Position numbers and translations under genes: made by a program
The notes under the pieces: generated by a model
Seen by the model: the letters and a program-made list of their open reading frames with translations, nothing else
Told to the model about the DNA's origin: nothing
Database searches by the model: none
Shown: positions 40,012 to 50,163 of the stretch, one piece after another
Numbering within the stretch: the stretch's first letter is position 1
Layout of the letters: each line of letters starts with the position of its first letter
Origin: Paramecium pentaurelia
Lineage: Eukaryota; Ciliophora; Oligohymenophorea; Peniculida; Parameciidae
NCBI GenBank assembly: GCA_905183005.1
Contig: CAJJDO010000076.1
Span: 275,999 to 339,998, forward strand
Direction: 5' to 3'
DNA length: 64,000 bases

Positions 40012-41226
40012 ATGGGAAATGCTTTAAATGATATTGGTGATAATTATGACTACAAATTCATTCAAAAAGTTTAACATTAAATATTTGGTCAAATAGACAT
40101 TCTTGAATGCCAAATTTAAGATTTTCCTGAAATTGAACAATATATGAGAGTCATACCTAAATTAAAAAATCAAGATTATATTGCTTTCATTAAGAGATAC
40201 ATTAAATTACAGAATCTACATAAATATGAATTGAACTCTCCATTTCTAATTTATATATCTAATAATATATTTGAATTTCCATCTCATTCATTATATGATG
40301 AGATTTAAGTAAAAAGATAGTAAGGAACTTAATTTACTGAGTCAGAATTATGGTATCTAGCTAGAAATTTGATTGCAGGATATTCTATATATCTTTAAAT
40401 TCCAGAATTGGTCAAATAAACATAATTAACTCTACATAATATATTTATAACTAAAAAAGGGTATATTAAATTAAGTTTACATACTTTGTTTTTAATAAAT
40501 TCAAATAACTTTAAAAATTTATATATTGAAGAATCATAATACAGCCACAAGATTAACAAGGAAATAGGCTTAATCTTACTTGAAGCTAGTTGTTTATCTT
40601 TTGAAGATAGTATTAAAGTCATGGATATGTATTACTCTATTGAATATTCTAATTTTGTTAAAGACTTAATCGGAGATACAAAATCATTATAGTATTTTTA
40701 AAATTATCAAATGAGTAAGAAGATATCTAAAACCATATATGGAGAATCATAAATAAAGAAGACTAAAACATTACTTACTTAATAAATAAAATCATTAAAA
40801 TAATCATAAATCATCGAAACATATCATATCAAATCCCCTTCCAAAACAGATCAAAATCAATTTGATTAAGTCTCTAGAATTGCAAGTATACCTGAAGTAA
40901 ATCAAGATTTAGAACAGGATCAAAAGAAATCAGAATAATTTGATATGTTTTCTGAGAGAAAATCAACATAACCAATTCCAAATATATAATCTGAAAATTA
41001 CTATCAATCTAAAATGTAATCATTGGAAATGAATGATTAACAACCTTATATAATCTAATAATAACAATTGATTGCCCATTCAAATGATTAAATATCCTAG
41101 AAATAACCTATAATTCAATAATATGATGTATTAAGTGAAAAGTTCAATTAACGATTTTGGAATGCAATTGATTAATCAAAAAGATAAATCCTAATTTATG
41201 AATAAAGAAGTAGATAGATATTTTGA
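40012..41226 (+). CDS. myristoylated protein-kinase-like pseudokinase, 404 aa
   Basis: Intronless. MGNALNDIG is a good N-myristoylation start. Residues 15-230 follow a degenerate kinase fold: ELWYLARNLIAGYSIYLQ resembles helix E, LTLHNIFITKKGYIKLS sits where HRDxKPxNI..KL..DFG should be, and IGLILLEASCLSF resembles helix F. HRD and DFG are both lost, so it is probably inactive and a scaffold. The last 170 residues are Gln/Ser-rich and disordered. Confidence 0.75.
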
Positions 41227-41748
41227 ATATATAATCTAATTATAATACTAATTCACTTTATATTTTACATAATAAATAATTTACAAAAAACCCATATGTA
41301 CACTATAAAATTTTATCTTATTCTTAAATTAAAAATTTCATTAATGTATTTAAAAAATGAATATATATTAATTTTTTTATAATAATATTAGTTTTTATTT
41401 GCAAAAAGAGACTGTTAAATCAAATATTGATATATATCTAATATTAAATAAAATATAATTATTTATTTAATATAGACTTTTTTTATTGTTCCAATTAATA
41501 ATATTTATTAATAATATATATTATGTTTAGATTAAGGTATAGTTTATATATATCTTTTATGATTGTCTACAACTCATATTTATAAATATTAAAATAAGAG
41601 AATTAAAATAACTTAGACTTTATAAATTTATGATAAATTAAAAATAATTGTTTTATTATAATATATATTAAACTTTATTATTTGTGATATCAATTATCAG
41701 AAATAACTTAATTAAATTATTTATTTAACTTTTTATACAATAAAACAA
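41227..41748. other. intergenic, nothing recognised
   Basis: 522 bp of extremely AT-rich sequence between two plus-strand genes; presumably the downstream gene's promoter. Confidence 0.55.
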
Positions 41749-42809
41749 ATGGCAACAAACGAGGATCGATAATATTTTAAGACAGGAATAGTAGGATTTG
41801 TATTCATGTATTCAATGTTTAAATTTGGTCATTATTTTAACAATAATCGTAAGACAAAGAATCAAATTAAAAAAATGAAATAATATCCTATAAAAAATGT
41901 CTCAGAAGTAGCAAAGGAGGTTTAAAATCAATAGAAATCAAATATTTATTTTATTGAAGGAATTCCACAAAAAGGATCTCTATATTCAACATTTAAAAAA
42001 ATTCCTGTAATATTGCGTATTAAATAAAGAACATCACTTTTTTCATGTGATTCATTCTTGGAGCCAAGAATAAAATTTGATTGGAAAGAGTAAAATAAAA
42101 ATTTAACAATAGGGCGAGCTCTTCATCTGATTATTAAATAGATAAGCCATTATTTTTTGGTTTAAAGGACAAATAAAATCAGACAGAAGCTTATGTATCT
42201 ATAAATGATGATACTGATATTACTACAGCTTTAATGAGTTTTGGTTTTAAGGATGAAAAACGTTCTCTATCATTTGCAGAACATATTGGAAATTATGCAA
42301 CAATTTTCTATTCATCCTTATTTAGAATTTTGGGACCTGCAGCCCTTATTTAAGTCCTTTTTAGAGATGGCTCATTTAGAGGAGTACATATAGGATATAG
42401 AGATAATGAATTTGGTATAAAAACAGACGGATTTTTGTCAGTATTAGGATAAGCAGTATATAATACTGAAACAAAGAAAATAACAATTGAAAATCCTTTG
42501 GCATTAACTTTATCTAAGAGCAATTTCATCTATTAATTGGAAAAGAAGTTATAAGAGAATGGAGTGGCATTTAAATTTTGGTTTACATTGTCATTTCTTA
42601 GTGGTTTGTATATTAGTAGGAGAGTATTTTTGTTTCACAAAAAACATCCTAAAATATTAAAAAAAGTGATTGCTTTATTTAAAAAGTTATTTAAAAGAAA
42701 ACAAAAAAGAGAGGAAAATAATATTAATAATGAAATAGCTAAGCCATTAGATAATGTAACTGATGAAAAGAAGGCAGAAGCAAATGAAACACCTACGGAA
42801 TTATAATGA
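41749..42809 (+). CDS. two-transmembrane-segment protein, 345 aa
   Basis: Starts MATNEDRQYFKTGIVGFVFM. One membrane segment lies near residues 13-28 and another near 265-285 (FWFTLSFLSGLYISRRVFL), followed by a Lys-rich and acidic tail. The 240 residues between look globular (GIPQKGSLYSTFKKIP, RILGPAALIQVLF). The topology recalls the BAM domain of MUL1-type mitochondrial ligases, but no RING follows, so this is only a resemblance. One 23-nt intron (42090-42112) restores the frame. Confidence 0.7.
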
Positions 42810-42853
42810 TATATTAGTAGGAAATTTATAAAAAAAACATTATTTATTATTTG

Positions 42854-42988
42854 ATGTTATAAAAATGGGCAAACAAATTTAATTTCTTTAGTGGATTCGC
42901 TTTGGGTTTCACAATAACATGGATAATACCTAGAAATGCCTTTGATTAGATAGCTATGAAATATTATGATATTATGGATGAAAATTGA
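42854..42988 (+). CDS. 44-residue single-membrane-segment microprotein
   Basis: MLQKWANKFNFFSGFALGFT continues ITWIIPRNAFDQIAMKYYD and stops at TGA. A central hydrophobic segment (FFSGFALGFTITWII) is flanked by a basic N-terminus and a polar C-terminus, the layout of small mitochondrial inner-membrane subunits. It sits alone in the 300-bp gap between two plus-strand genes, where noncoding DNA would not be expected to encode such a sequence. Function unknown. Confidence 0.55.
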
Positions 42989-43108
42989 TATTATATATAA
43001 AAATGTAAATATGCATTGTTTGTGTAAAGAATCACTTATAATTTCAAATAATAAGCAATAATTTGTCACAAACTAAAATAAATAAATTTATTAAAGTTTC
43101 TTTAAGAA

Positions 43109-43885
43109 ATGGAAGACAAAATAACATCTATAGTCACGGATGATAGAATAGATGAGATTTTTCATCTTAATGCCACTAAAGAAGAGTTAATTATAATCCT
43201 AAATTACATTATAATGGACTATAAAAAGTTCTCGATGACAGATAAAATCTTATTACAATCATAAAAATTACAGAAACTAACAATAGAAGAATGTATATAA
43301 AATCGTTATGTGTATTTATTCTTACCAGGAGTAAAGAATTCTATGGAAATAAAATAATAAAAAGAGGTTAGATATACATATGAACCTAAAGAAGGAAATA
43401 TTTTGAAAGAAAAATATAGGAATGGACGTAAAACAGAATCAACTGAAGTTACTTATGAATAAATAAATAAAATGTTAGGATCCTTCAATCAGAGTACAGG
43501 TGCTTTCTTATAAAGCAAACCTAATTTTGCTGAAAGTAGATTTATAGCACCTCTTTTACCATAAGAAGAAGTTTCTAAAAGAGAGAAGGTTTAAGTAAAA
43601 GGTGGATAAATGCAATTTGTATAATAGCCAAGAAAAAATAAACCTGCTTTTAAAAATTATACTGCTGAAGAAGTCTCGAAACATAATAAACCAGGAGATG
43701 TATGGACTGTTTTGAATGGCAAAGTTTATGACATTTCTCTTTACTTAGATTATCATCCTGGTGGAGTAGAAAAGTTAATGTTAGGAGCAGGAAAAGATTG
43801 TACAAAATTATTTAATTAATTTCATTCTTGGGTGAATGGACATGCTTTTTTGGAATAGGACTATATAGGTAACTTAAAATATTGA
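43109..43885 (+). CDS. cytochrome b5-domain protein, 258 aa
   Basis: Heme-binding domain at the C-terminus (about residues 180-258): YTAEEVSKHNKPGDVWTVL, the first heme ligand in YHPGG, and the second in FHSWVNGH. The HxWVN form of the second site is that of the CYB5R4 (NCB5OR) b5 domain. The N-terminal 170 residues (KEELIIILNYIIMDYKKF) are not recognised and there is no reductase domain or membrane anchor. Intronless. Confidence 0.88.
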
Positions 43886-43913
43886 TAATTATATATATTA
43901 TGATATATAAATT

Positions 43914-44659
43914 TCAATAGAGCAAATAAATGACCAAAAACATAGCAACAATAACTGCAGCAATAAATAGTTTTGTTCTTAAAGCTCTACTTTCTTGATC
44001 TTTTCTGACTTATGTTGCCTAAATAGATAATAAAATTGATTTACAGTTGTTTTCATTGCTCCTGCAAAAGTAGTCATAGTTTAAGTAGTATGTACTAAAA
44101 TCTAAATTTAATCTTCTCTATCTAATATTTAATCTATAATATTATTATTATTTTTTATATTACCTAATGTTAGAGACATTTAATTAGCAACATCTGTCAA
44201 TTGTTTTTATAATCTAACAATTTTTTCATTCTCTGGATCATTGTTATAATAATTCTTAAATAATGCAAAATAATATTATTACCATTTTAGCTTTTAAATA
44301 CTCTACAAATTAGTTTTACATTCCATAATTAATTGCTTATCTTCTAATATTTTCACTAAATTTCTCACAAAATAATTCTTTGATTTCTTCTAAAAATGCA
44401 AATGCTGTTGCTTTTGACAATAATGCATCTGCTAAACATAAGTAAGTGAAATCATCCTCATTTATGTAATGGAAATGATAACTAGTATTCAATCTAAATT
44501 TACTCATTACTTTTATTCATAAACACATGTTTAACGAGTGTTCTTTTTTAGTTTGTCAAATAGTTTTTTTGCTAAAGAAGGGAAATTACTTGTTACGGAT
44601 TCATAATCAACAAGTGTAATATTGTTTCCTCTTACAATGACGGCATAAATCAAGGACAT
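43914..44659 (-). CDS. longin-type R-SNARE (VAMP7-like), 210 aa
   Basis: Vesicle-fusion SNARE. Longin domain MSLIYAVIVRGNNITLVDYE, NYHFHYINEDDFTYLCLADA, AFAFLEEIKELF; SNARE helix RLQKQLTDVANQM.. with the zero-layer Arg in LDREDQIQIL; C-terminal anchor LFIAAVIVAMFLVIYLLY. Four introns: 44482-44510, 44255-44282, 44134-44163, 44019-44044. For the first, a 29-nt intron is preferred over a 17-nt alternative because it gives YEQNYHFHYI, the usual longin strand. Its start is only 23 bp from the divergent next gene. Confidence 0.9.
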
Positions 44660-44682
44660 AGAAATTTTAAAATTATTTAATA

Positions 44683-47606
44683 ATGAATATTCGAGGATTC
44701 AAGTTCTTAGTTGAAGCTACAATCATAAATATTTAGATAAGTGTTCAATTTAATTGTAAAATATAGGTCATTCTAAAAAGAGGTATATCATTTCATTCTT
44801 AATTAATTCAAAAAGGATCATAAAAATTAGAAACCCAACCTACTTATGAATTATAGAAAGGAATTGCTATCATAAATGAGACATTAAATTGTACTATTTC
44901 AGTCAATTTGGGTGCAGATGGAAAATTTGAAGAGAAAAAAACTTAAATAATTGTGATTTTAGTCACAGATAAAGGATAAAAGAATGCTGGAATGCATAAT
45001 TTAAATTTATCGCAATATCTCAATCAATAATAGTTTGGTATATGAATATACACTTAAAATTATTAGAATTTTAAGAAGTTATGCCATTAGAAAAATGTCC
45101 AGATAAAAATGCTAAAGTTGTAGTTAACTTTAAAATTAAACAGATAGGAGAAATAGATTAAGAGTAATATTAATAATATAACATAGATTGGAAACTATAG
45201 ATCAATCTCTTGATACTTCTTAGGTTTCAATTTAAACACCAAAAAAGATAATATAAGAAACAAAGAATGATAATAGTGGTATAGTAAGATAAATTATATT
45301 AGATAAAAAGAATTAAGATTCTGATCTAAATCATTAAATATAAAAACTTAAATTGAAATTAAATGACACTATTGATAAGGAACATCATTAAGAAATTATA
45401 TTAAATTATGAATAACAATTATAAGAATAAAATACAAAACTAAAAACAATTATAAATGAAAACACAATGATTAATGCATAATTAAAAGCTAAATCTTTTA
45501 TTATTGAATAACAAACTAATGAGATAGCTTAATTAAAATCATAATTAAGTGAATATGAATTTGATAATTAAGAGAATTAAGAGAATTAAAAAATTCAAAT
45601 AAACATTTTAAATGAGAAAAATATTAATTTAGAAAAATAAGTCAAAGAACTAAAATAAGAAATAAATAATTTGAATACAATAATCTAAGAATTATAAAAT
45701 AATAGAAAAGAATCTTTTAATTCAAATGAAAATAATTAAATTGATTAATTAAATGAAGAAATTGAAGGTTTAAAAAAATAAATTAAAGAAAAAAATGAAC
45801 AAATTTAAAATTTAAAAAATTTAACCTCTGGAACAATTATGGCTTTATAATAGAGAAATGAATCTTTAGAAAAACGATTGAATGAATAAAAAGATATAGT
45901 TGAAAAATTAAAAAATCAAGAAGTATTTTTACAATATAGAATTAGTAAGCAATTAAAAGCAATGATTCTAGTATCTTAGTTGAAGAATTATAGTCTGCTT
46001 TGAGTATTAAGAAACATGATATTGAAACTTTACAATAGAAATATGAATAAGAATTGGCAAAGAAAGAAGAAATTGTATAGAATTTATAACATAAATTGGA
46101 AGAATCAATGAGAAAGGAACTTGATACTAGTAAAACAAGTTAGGATTCTAAAAATTAAGCGTATTAATTAGAGAAATAAATTGAAGTGTCAACAAATCAG
46201 TAAGATAAATCCAAAGTAGAACAACAAATGGCTAGGCTAAGAAGTCAAGTCCAATAATGGCAATCCAAATGGGAAAGCAACCTAAAAGTACTTAGCGATT
46301 ACAATAATGAAGTCTAACAGATGCAAAGACAAATTGCCGATGTACCATCTTTCATAGACGATCAAAAGGAACTTCCAGATTAGTTACTATCATTGAAAAG
46401 AGCAATATAGGGCAAGCTTTAAGGCTATCAATAGTAATAAGCATCCTTAGAGTAGAAAGTTCAATAGTTGTAATAAGAGTTGGAAATGTGTTAATATAAA
46501 TTAAAATTGGAATAAAGTTAATAAGTAATATAATAATAAGTATGGAGTGTTCTGATTCCTAATTCCAAGAGTAGATGCATGCTTATAGTGAAGAAATTTA
46601 GAGATTAAATTATGCACTTTAACAGTATAAAAATATAATACATTTCAATAGATAGACAGACGAATTACAATGTTTACGTGAATAATCTGAATAGTAAAAG
46701 CAATTAGAGTTAGATATTTCTAAATAACTTGAAGAGACTAAATCATAACTCAATAACGTTAGGTAAAACATGATGAAATGTAAATAATAATTGGCTGAGG
46801 CCTAATAAGAGAAGGTATTATTATAGGCTAAAATGGCAGAATAGTAAAAATCAATTAAAGAAAAGAATTAAGAGATTTTGAAGGGTTAAGAATTAATTGC
46901 AGAACTTGAATAATATAATATTCAAATGGAAGAAACAATTACTTAAACACTCGATTAATATAAAATATAAAATTAGCAAACCAAACAATCTTATGAAAAA
47001 GAGAAAAAGTGGAGACTAGAACTCTAAGAATAAATACAGACACTCAAAGATTAATTATCAAAATTTCAATAAGGAATAGGAACTCCATAAAAGATAACAT
47101 AAGAAAAATAATAGTAATGTAATTGTTAAGAATAATTAAAATAAAATTAACAATATATAGAAGAATTATAATAATAAATAGCAGAATTATAATTACTTAA
47201 ATTAGAATAAGGAATATAAAGAAATAGTATTATATAAATAAGAACAAGTACATATGCAAGTAAAAGAGAGTCTTTAATTCATTAACAATTTGAAGATTTA
47301 AATAAAAAAGATGATGCTTTTGTTAATTAAAGAAATATTTAATAGAATGAAATTGGAAGAATTAGAGAACTTGAAGAATATATTTATCATTTAACAAATG
47401 AAAAAATTAAAGTATCCAAAGATTATCAAACTGAATTAGAAAGAGTATTGTCAGCAAATGATGAATTAGAGAGAAAATGCCTAAAATTGTTATAAGAATT
47501 AGAGCTTTGTAAAATAAAAATTGGAGATATATTTAATGCAGCAATTGAAATTGGAGGAACTCCTTTAGTTGACAAACTTTAAATTGCATTTGGTATTGAA
47601 GAATGA
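44683..47606 (+). CDS. NT-C2-like N-terminus plus long coiled coil, about 940 aa
   Basis: Starts MNIRGFKFLVEATIINIQIS; the first about 150 residues are beta-rich and resemble an NT-type C2 domain (QVILKRGISFHSQ, NETLNCTISVNLG, EFQEVMPLEKCPDKNAKVVV). The remaining about 780 residues are continuous coiled coil with very many TAA/TAG-coded Gln. Introns: 45038-45066, 45164-45186, 45923-45945 and one near 46540-46574, whose 5' end is uncertain (35, 26 or 23 nt all fit the frame). It ends DKLQIAFGIEE. NT-C2 coiled-coil proteins are often cytoskeletal or membrane-linked. Confidence 0.75.
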
Positions 47607-47623
47607 ATATTTATATATAATTA

Positions 47624-47947
47624 ATGAATTAATAAATAGTCATACCTAAAACAATTTATTTTAATTCAGACCTCTATTTTCTCATCATCATCAATGTAAA
47701 ACCTAATTCTAAAATAAGTTAAATTACAGGCATTTCTGATGAGGCTGTCGATATTAATATTGCAGCACCTCCTAAAGATGGAGAAGCTAATGCTGAATTA
47801 CGTGATTTCATTGCTTAAACTTTAGGAGTTAAGAAAACATCTATATAAGTATAAAATAGAGGTAAGGGAAAATATAAGTTAATTTAAATTGAGAGTAAAT
47901 TCAAAGATATAAATGAATTTTATGAGAAACTAAAATAAGGATTGTGA
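47624..47947 (+). CDS. DUF167 (YggU/C15orf40-like) protein, 107 aa
   Basis: Small conserved protein of unknown function found from bacteria to man. VKPNSKISQITGIS, then the family core AAPPKDGEANAELRDFIAQ, and VQNRGKGKYKLIQI. Length normal. Intronless; starts 17 bp after the previous stop. Confidence 0.88.
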
Positions 47948-48119
47948 TTATAATAATAAAATAATTTTGCCTGTATATATATAAATTTTTAGCTATTAAT
48001 AGTTTTATGAAATCATAATGTATTGTCATTAATATTATTTATTTAAATTAGCTAATGCTTATGTTATTATGTTTTTGATTAATATTTCATTATTTATTAT
48101 TAAATACCGCCAATTTCTA

Positions 48120-48532
48120 ATGAGTACAATAAGTAGAGAGGAATATGCTAAGAAAATGAGATTAGCTTTATCAGACAATCATATATGTAAACCTGATGGA
48201 ACTGTTAATCATTAATATTTCTTAGTCAAAAAAGGCTAATATTGGGCAGAGGAGAAAATAAAATTCTTAATAGAGTAATTAGAAAAAGTTGGTGTTGGAA
48301 ATTGGAAGTTAATGTAAAAAGGACTTTTAGAATAAACTGTAAAGTTATTAAATGAATTTTGTAGAGTGAAATTGAATTAGAACTAAGGACCTGCTTATTA
48401 TTTAAAACTACAGATATTTAACCATATATGGATAAAAAATTTACAAAAAATGAAATCGAATTAATTGCATAATAGAACCTAGAAAAAGCTTAGTAATTAA
48501 ATAAAATGAAATATGGAGTATTCGTTGTTTGA
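48120..48532 (+). CDS. SANT/Myb-like domain protein, 128 aa
   Basis: Contains YWAEEKIKFLIEQLEKVGVG followed by NWKLMQK, a SANT/Myb-type helix pattern with spaced aromatics, then IELELRTCLLFKT and a basic end (EKAQQLNKMKYGVFVV). One 26-nt intron (48339-48364) restores the frame. Only one repeat is visible. DNA or histone-tail binding is possible but not shown. Confidence 0.72.
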
Positions 48533-48582
48533 TATTATATATATATATATATTAAGAAATATACGATTTTTTAATTTACTTC

Positions 48583-49291
48583 TCATTTTTTTGCATATTT
48601 AACTTTGAGTTGGCATTCAGGAGTAATTTTAAAATTGCTAAGTCCTTTTAATGCTACAGTAGCTTGATCATCATTTTAATATTCAACAAAGGCCAATCCT
48701 CTTGCATTTATTAACTTAATTAATGAATAACCAGGATATTGTCTAAATAACTCTGATAACATATTTTCGGTGACAAATGATGGTAATGATTCTATCAATA
48801 ACACATTATTAACTTCTCCTTAATTGAAAACAGTATTGTTATTCAATTTGTCTTCTATTTTTTTTTATTTCCTCTCTTTAATTAAATCTGTAGGTATATT
48901 TGGTTGCAATTCTTTTTATTATTTCTACTTGTAATAAAATTTGCCTTCCATTCTATCAAAAATTACACTCTTTTTATATGCAAATTCAATAATCTAAATA
49001 AATTAACAAAAATACTAGAGGCTTTTCATAAACCATCATTCCAGATAAGGCTGATTTGGCATTGGTGGCATAAGTAATATTTTAAAATACAATAAAAGCT
49101 TAACCTCTTAATTTTTATGTTTTTTTCATTACAATCTATAAGACTTCTCCAAATTAGGAAAAGAGAATGTATAACACAAATTTTAAGTCTTCCAATCTAA
49201 CTTTATCATTCAATCCAGTAACATAAAGCGTTTCTTTTGGTGCTGAGTCTTAATTAATTTATTGAGCAGGATGAAGATAAGGCTAATTCAT
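48583..49291 (-). CDS. U1A/U2B''-like snRNP protein with two RRMs, 228 aa
   Basis: Spliceosomal RNA-binding protein. RRM1 (about 20-100): ETLYVTGLNDKV with RNP2, and KKTQKLRGQAFIVFQ as RNP1, which matches the KxxxxRGQAFVxF of U1A/U2B''. RRM2 (about 150-228): NNVLLIESLPSFV and ARGLAFVEYQ, ending KVKYAKK. One 22-nt intron (48994-49015). It cannot be assigned to U1A or U2B'' from sequence alone. Confidence 0.88.
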
Positions 49292-49317
49292 TTAATAAAA
49301 TAAATTTATATATATTA

Positions 49318-50100
49318 TCAAGCATTAACTTTTTCCTCCTCAACATCTCTTACAAATTGTAATTTTAGATCAGAATAAAATTTAGTAAGATGAACTTATG
49401 CAATTGCTGTGCTATTTGCAATTGATTAAGGCTATTCCATTACTTTTTACAAATCATGAAAAGGTATTGTTTGAGCAATTTTAATTTTTAAAGCATTCAC
49501 ATATTGTAAAATGGGTTAAATTATTTTATCATTTGATTGAGATGTATCTTTATAAACATTAAGTGTCAAGATTCTAACTTCATAATAACCATCTCCCCAC
49601 CATAACTCTTAGTCTTAATCAAAGTTTTTGTCCATCAAACAATTCATAATGATTATAGTTTCAAGTAATAGCTTGAAGATTAAATATATAAATCTTACTT
49701 GCATTGTTTCATTAGCCAATAGTTCTTTGGTTCCATTTGTATCATTTGTTTGCTATATATATATTAAATAATTCTCATAATAGTATTTTAAGACCTTCAG
49801 CTTAATTTTTAGAGCTTTCTCTGTGTAATCATTATAGCATCTCAATATTATTTCAGATTTGCTTTCAATTATAGATGCCATTTTATCACAAGAATCCAAC
49901 CTTATTTATTTCTTTTTAATTATATCACCAAGAAAAGTATTGACTGGTTTTGTTCTCATGAAATTAGCCAAATCATTTGAATCACAAAAAATAAGAGCTT
50001 CTTTAGATGTTGGCTAATTTTGAGGCAAATCTTATAAATTATGAATTTCTAATTGTTGTTCTTATGGCTTTGCTTTACATTTTGAACACTGAATTCCCAT
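49318..50100 (-). CDS. hypothetical protein with N-acylation motif, 251 aa
   Basis: MGIQCSKCKAKP offers an N-myristoylation Gly and nearby Cys. The body is helical (DKMASIIESKSEIILRCYND; NALKIKIAQTIPFHDLQ) and ends VRDVEEEKVNA. One probable 27-nt intron (49672-49698), a multiple of three without a stop, is inferred from composition only. No family recognised. Confidence 0.68.
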
Positions 50101-50163
50101 TTATATAATAACTTAAGAATCAACTTAATTTCTATAGTTTATGAGTATATTTGATTGATAATA

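Noticed and set aside
41749..42809. MUL1/SPL2 mitochondrial ubiquitin ligase
   Set aside because: Topology is similar but no RING finger follows the second membrane segment.
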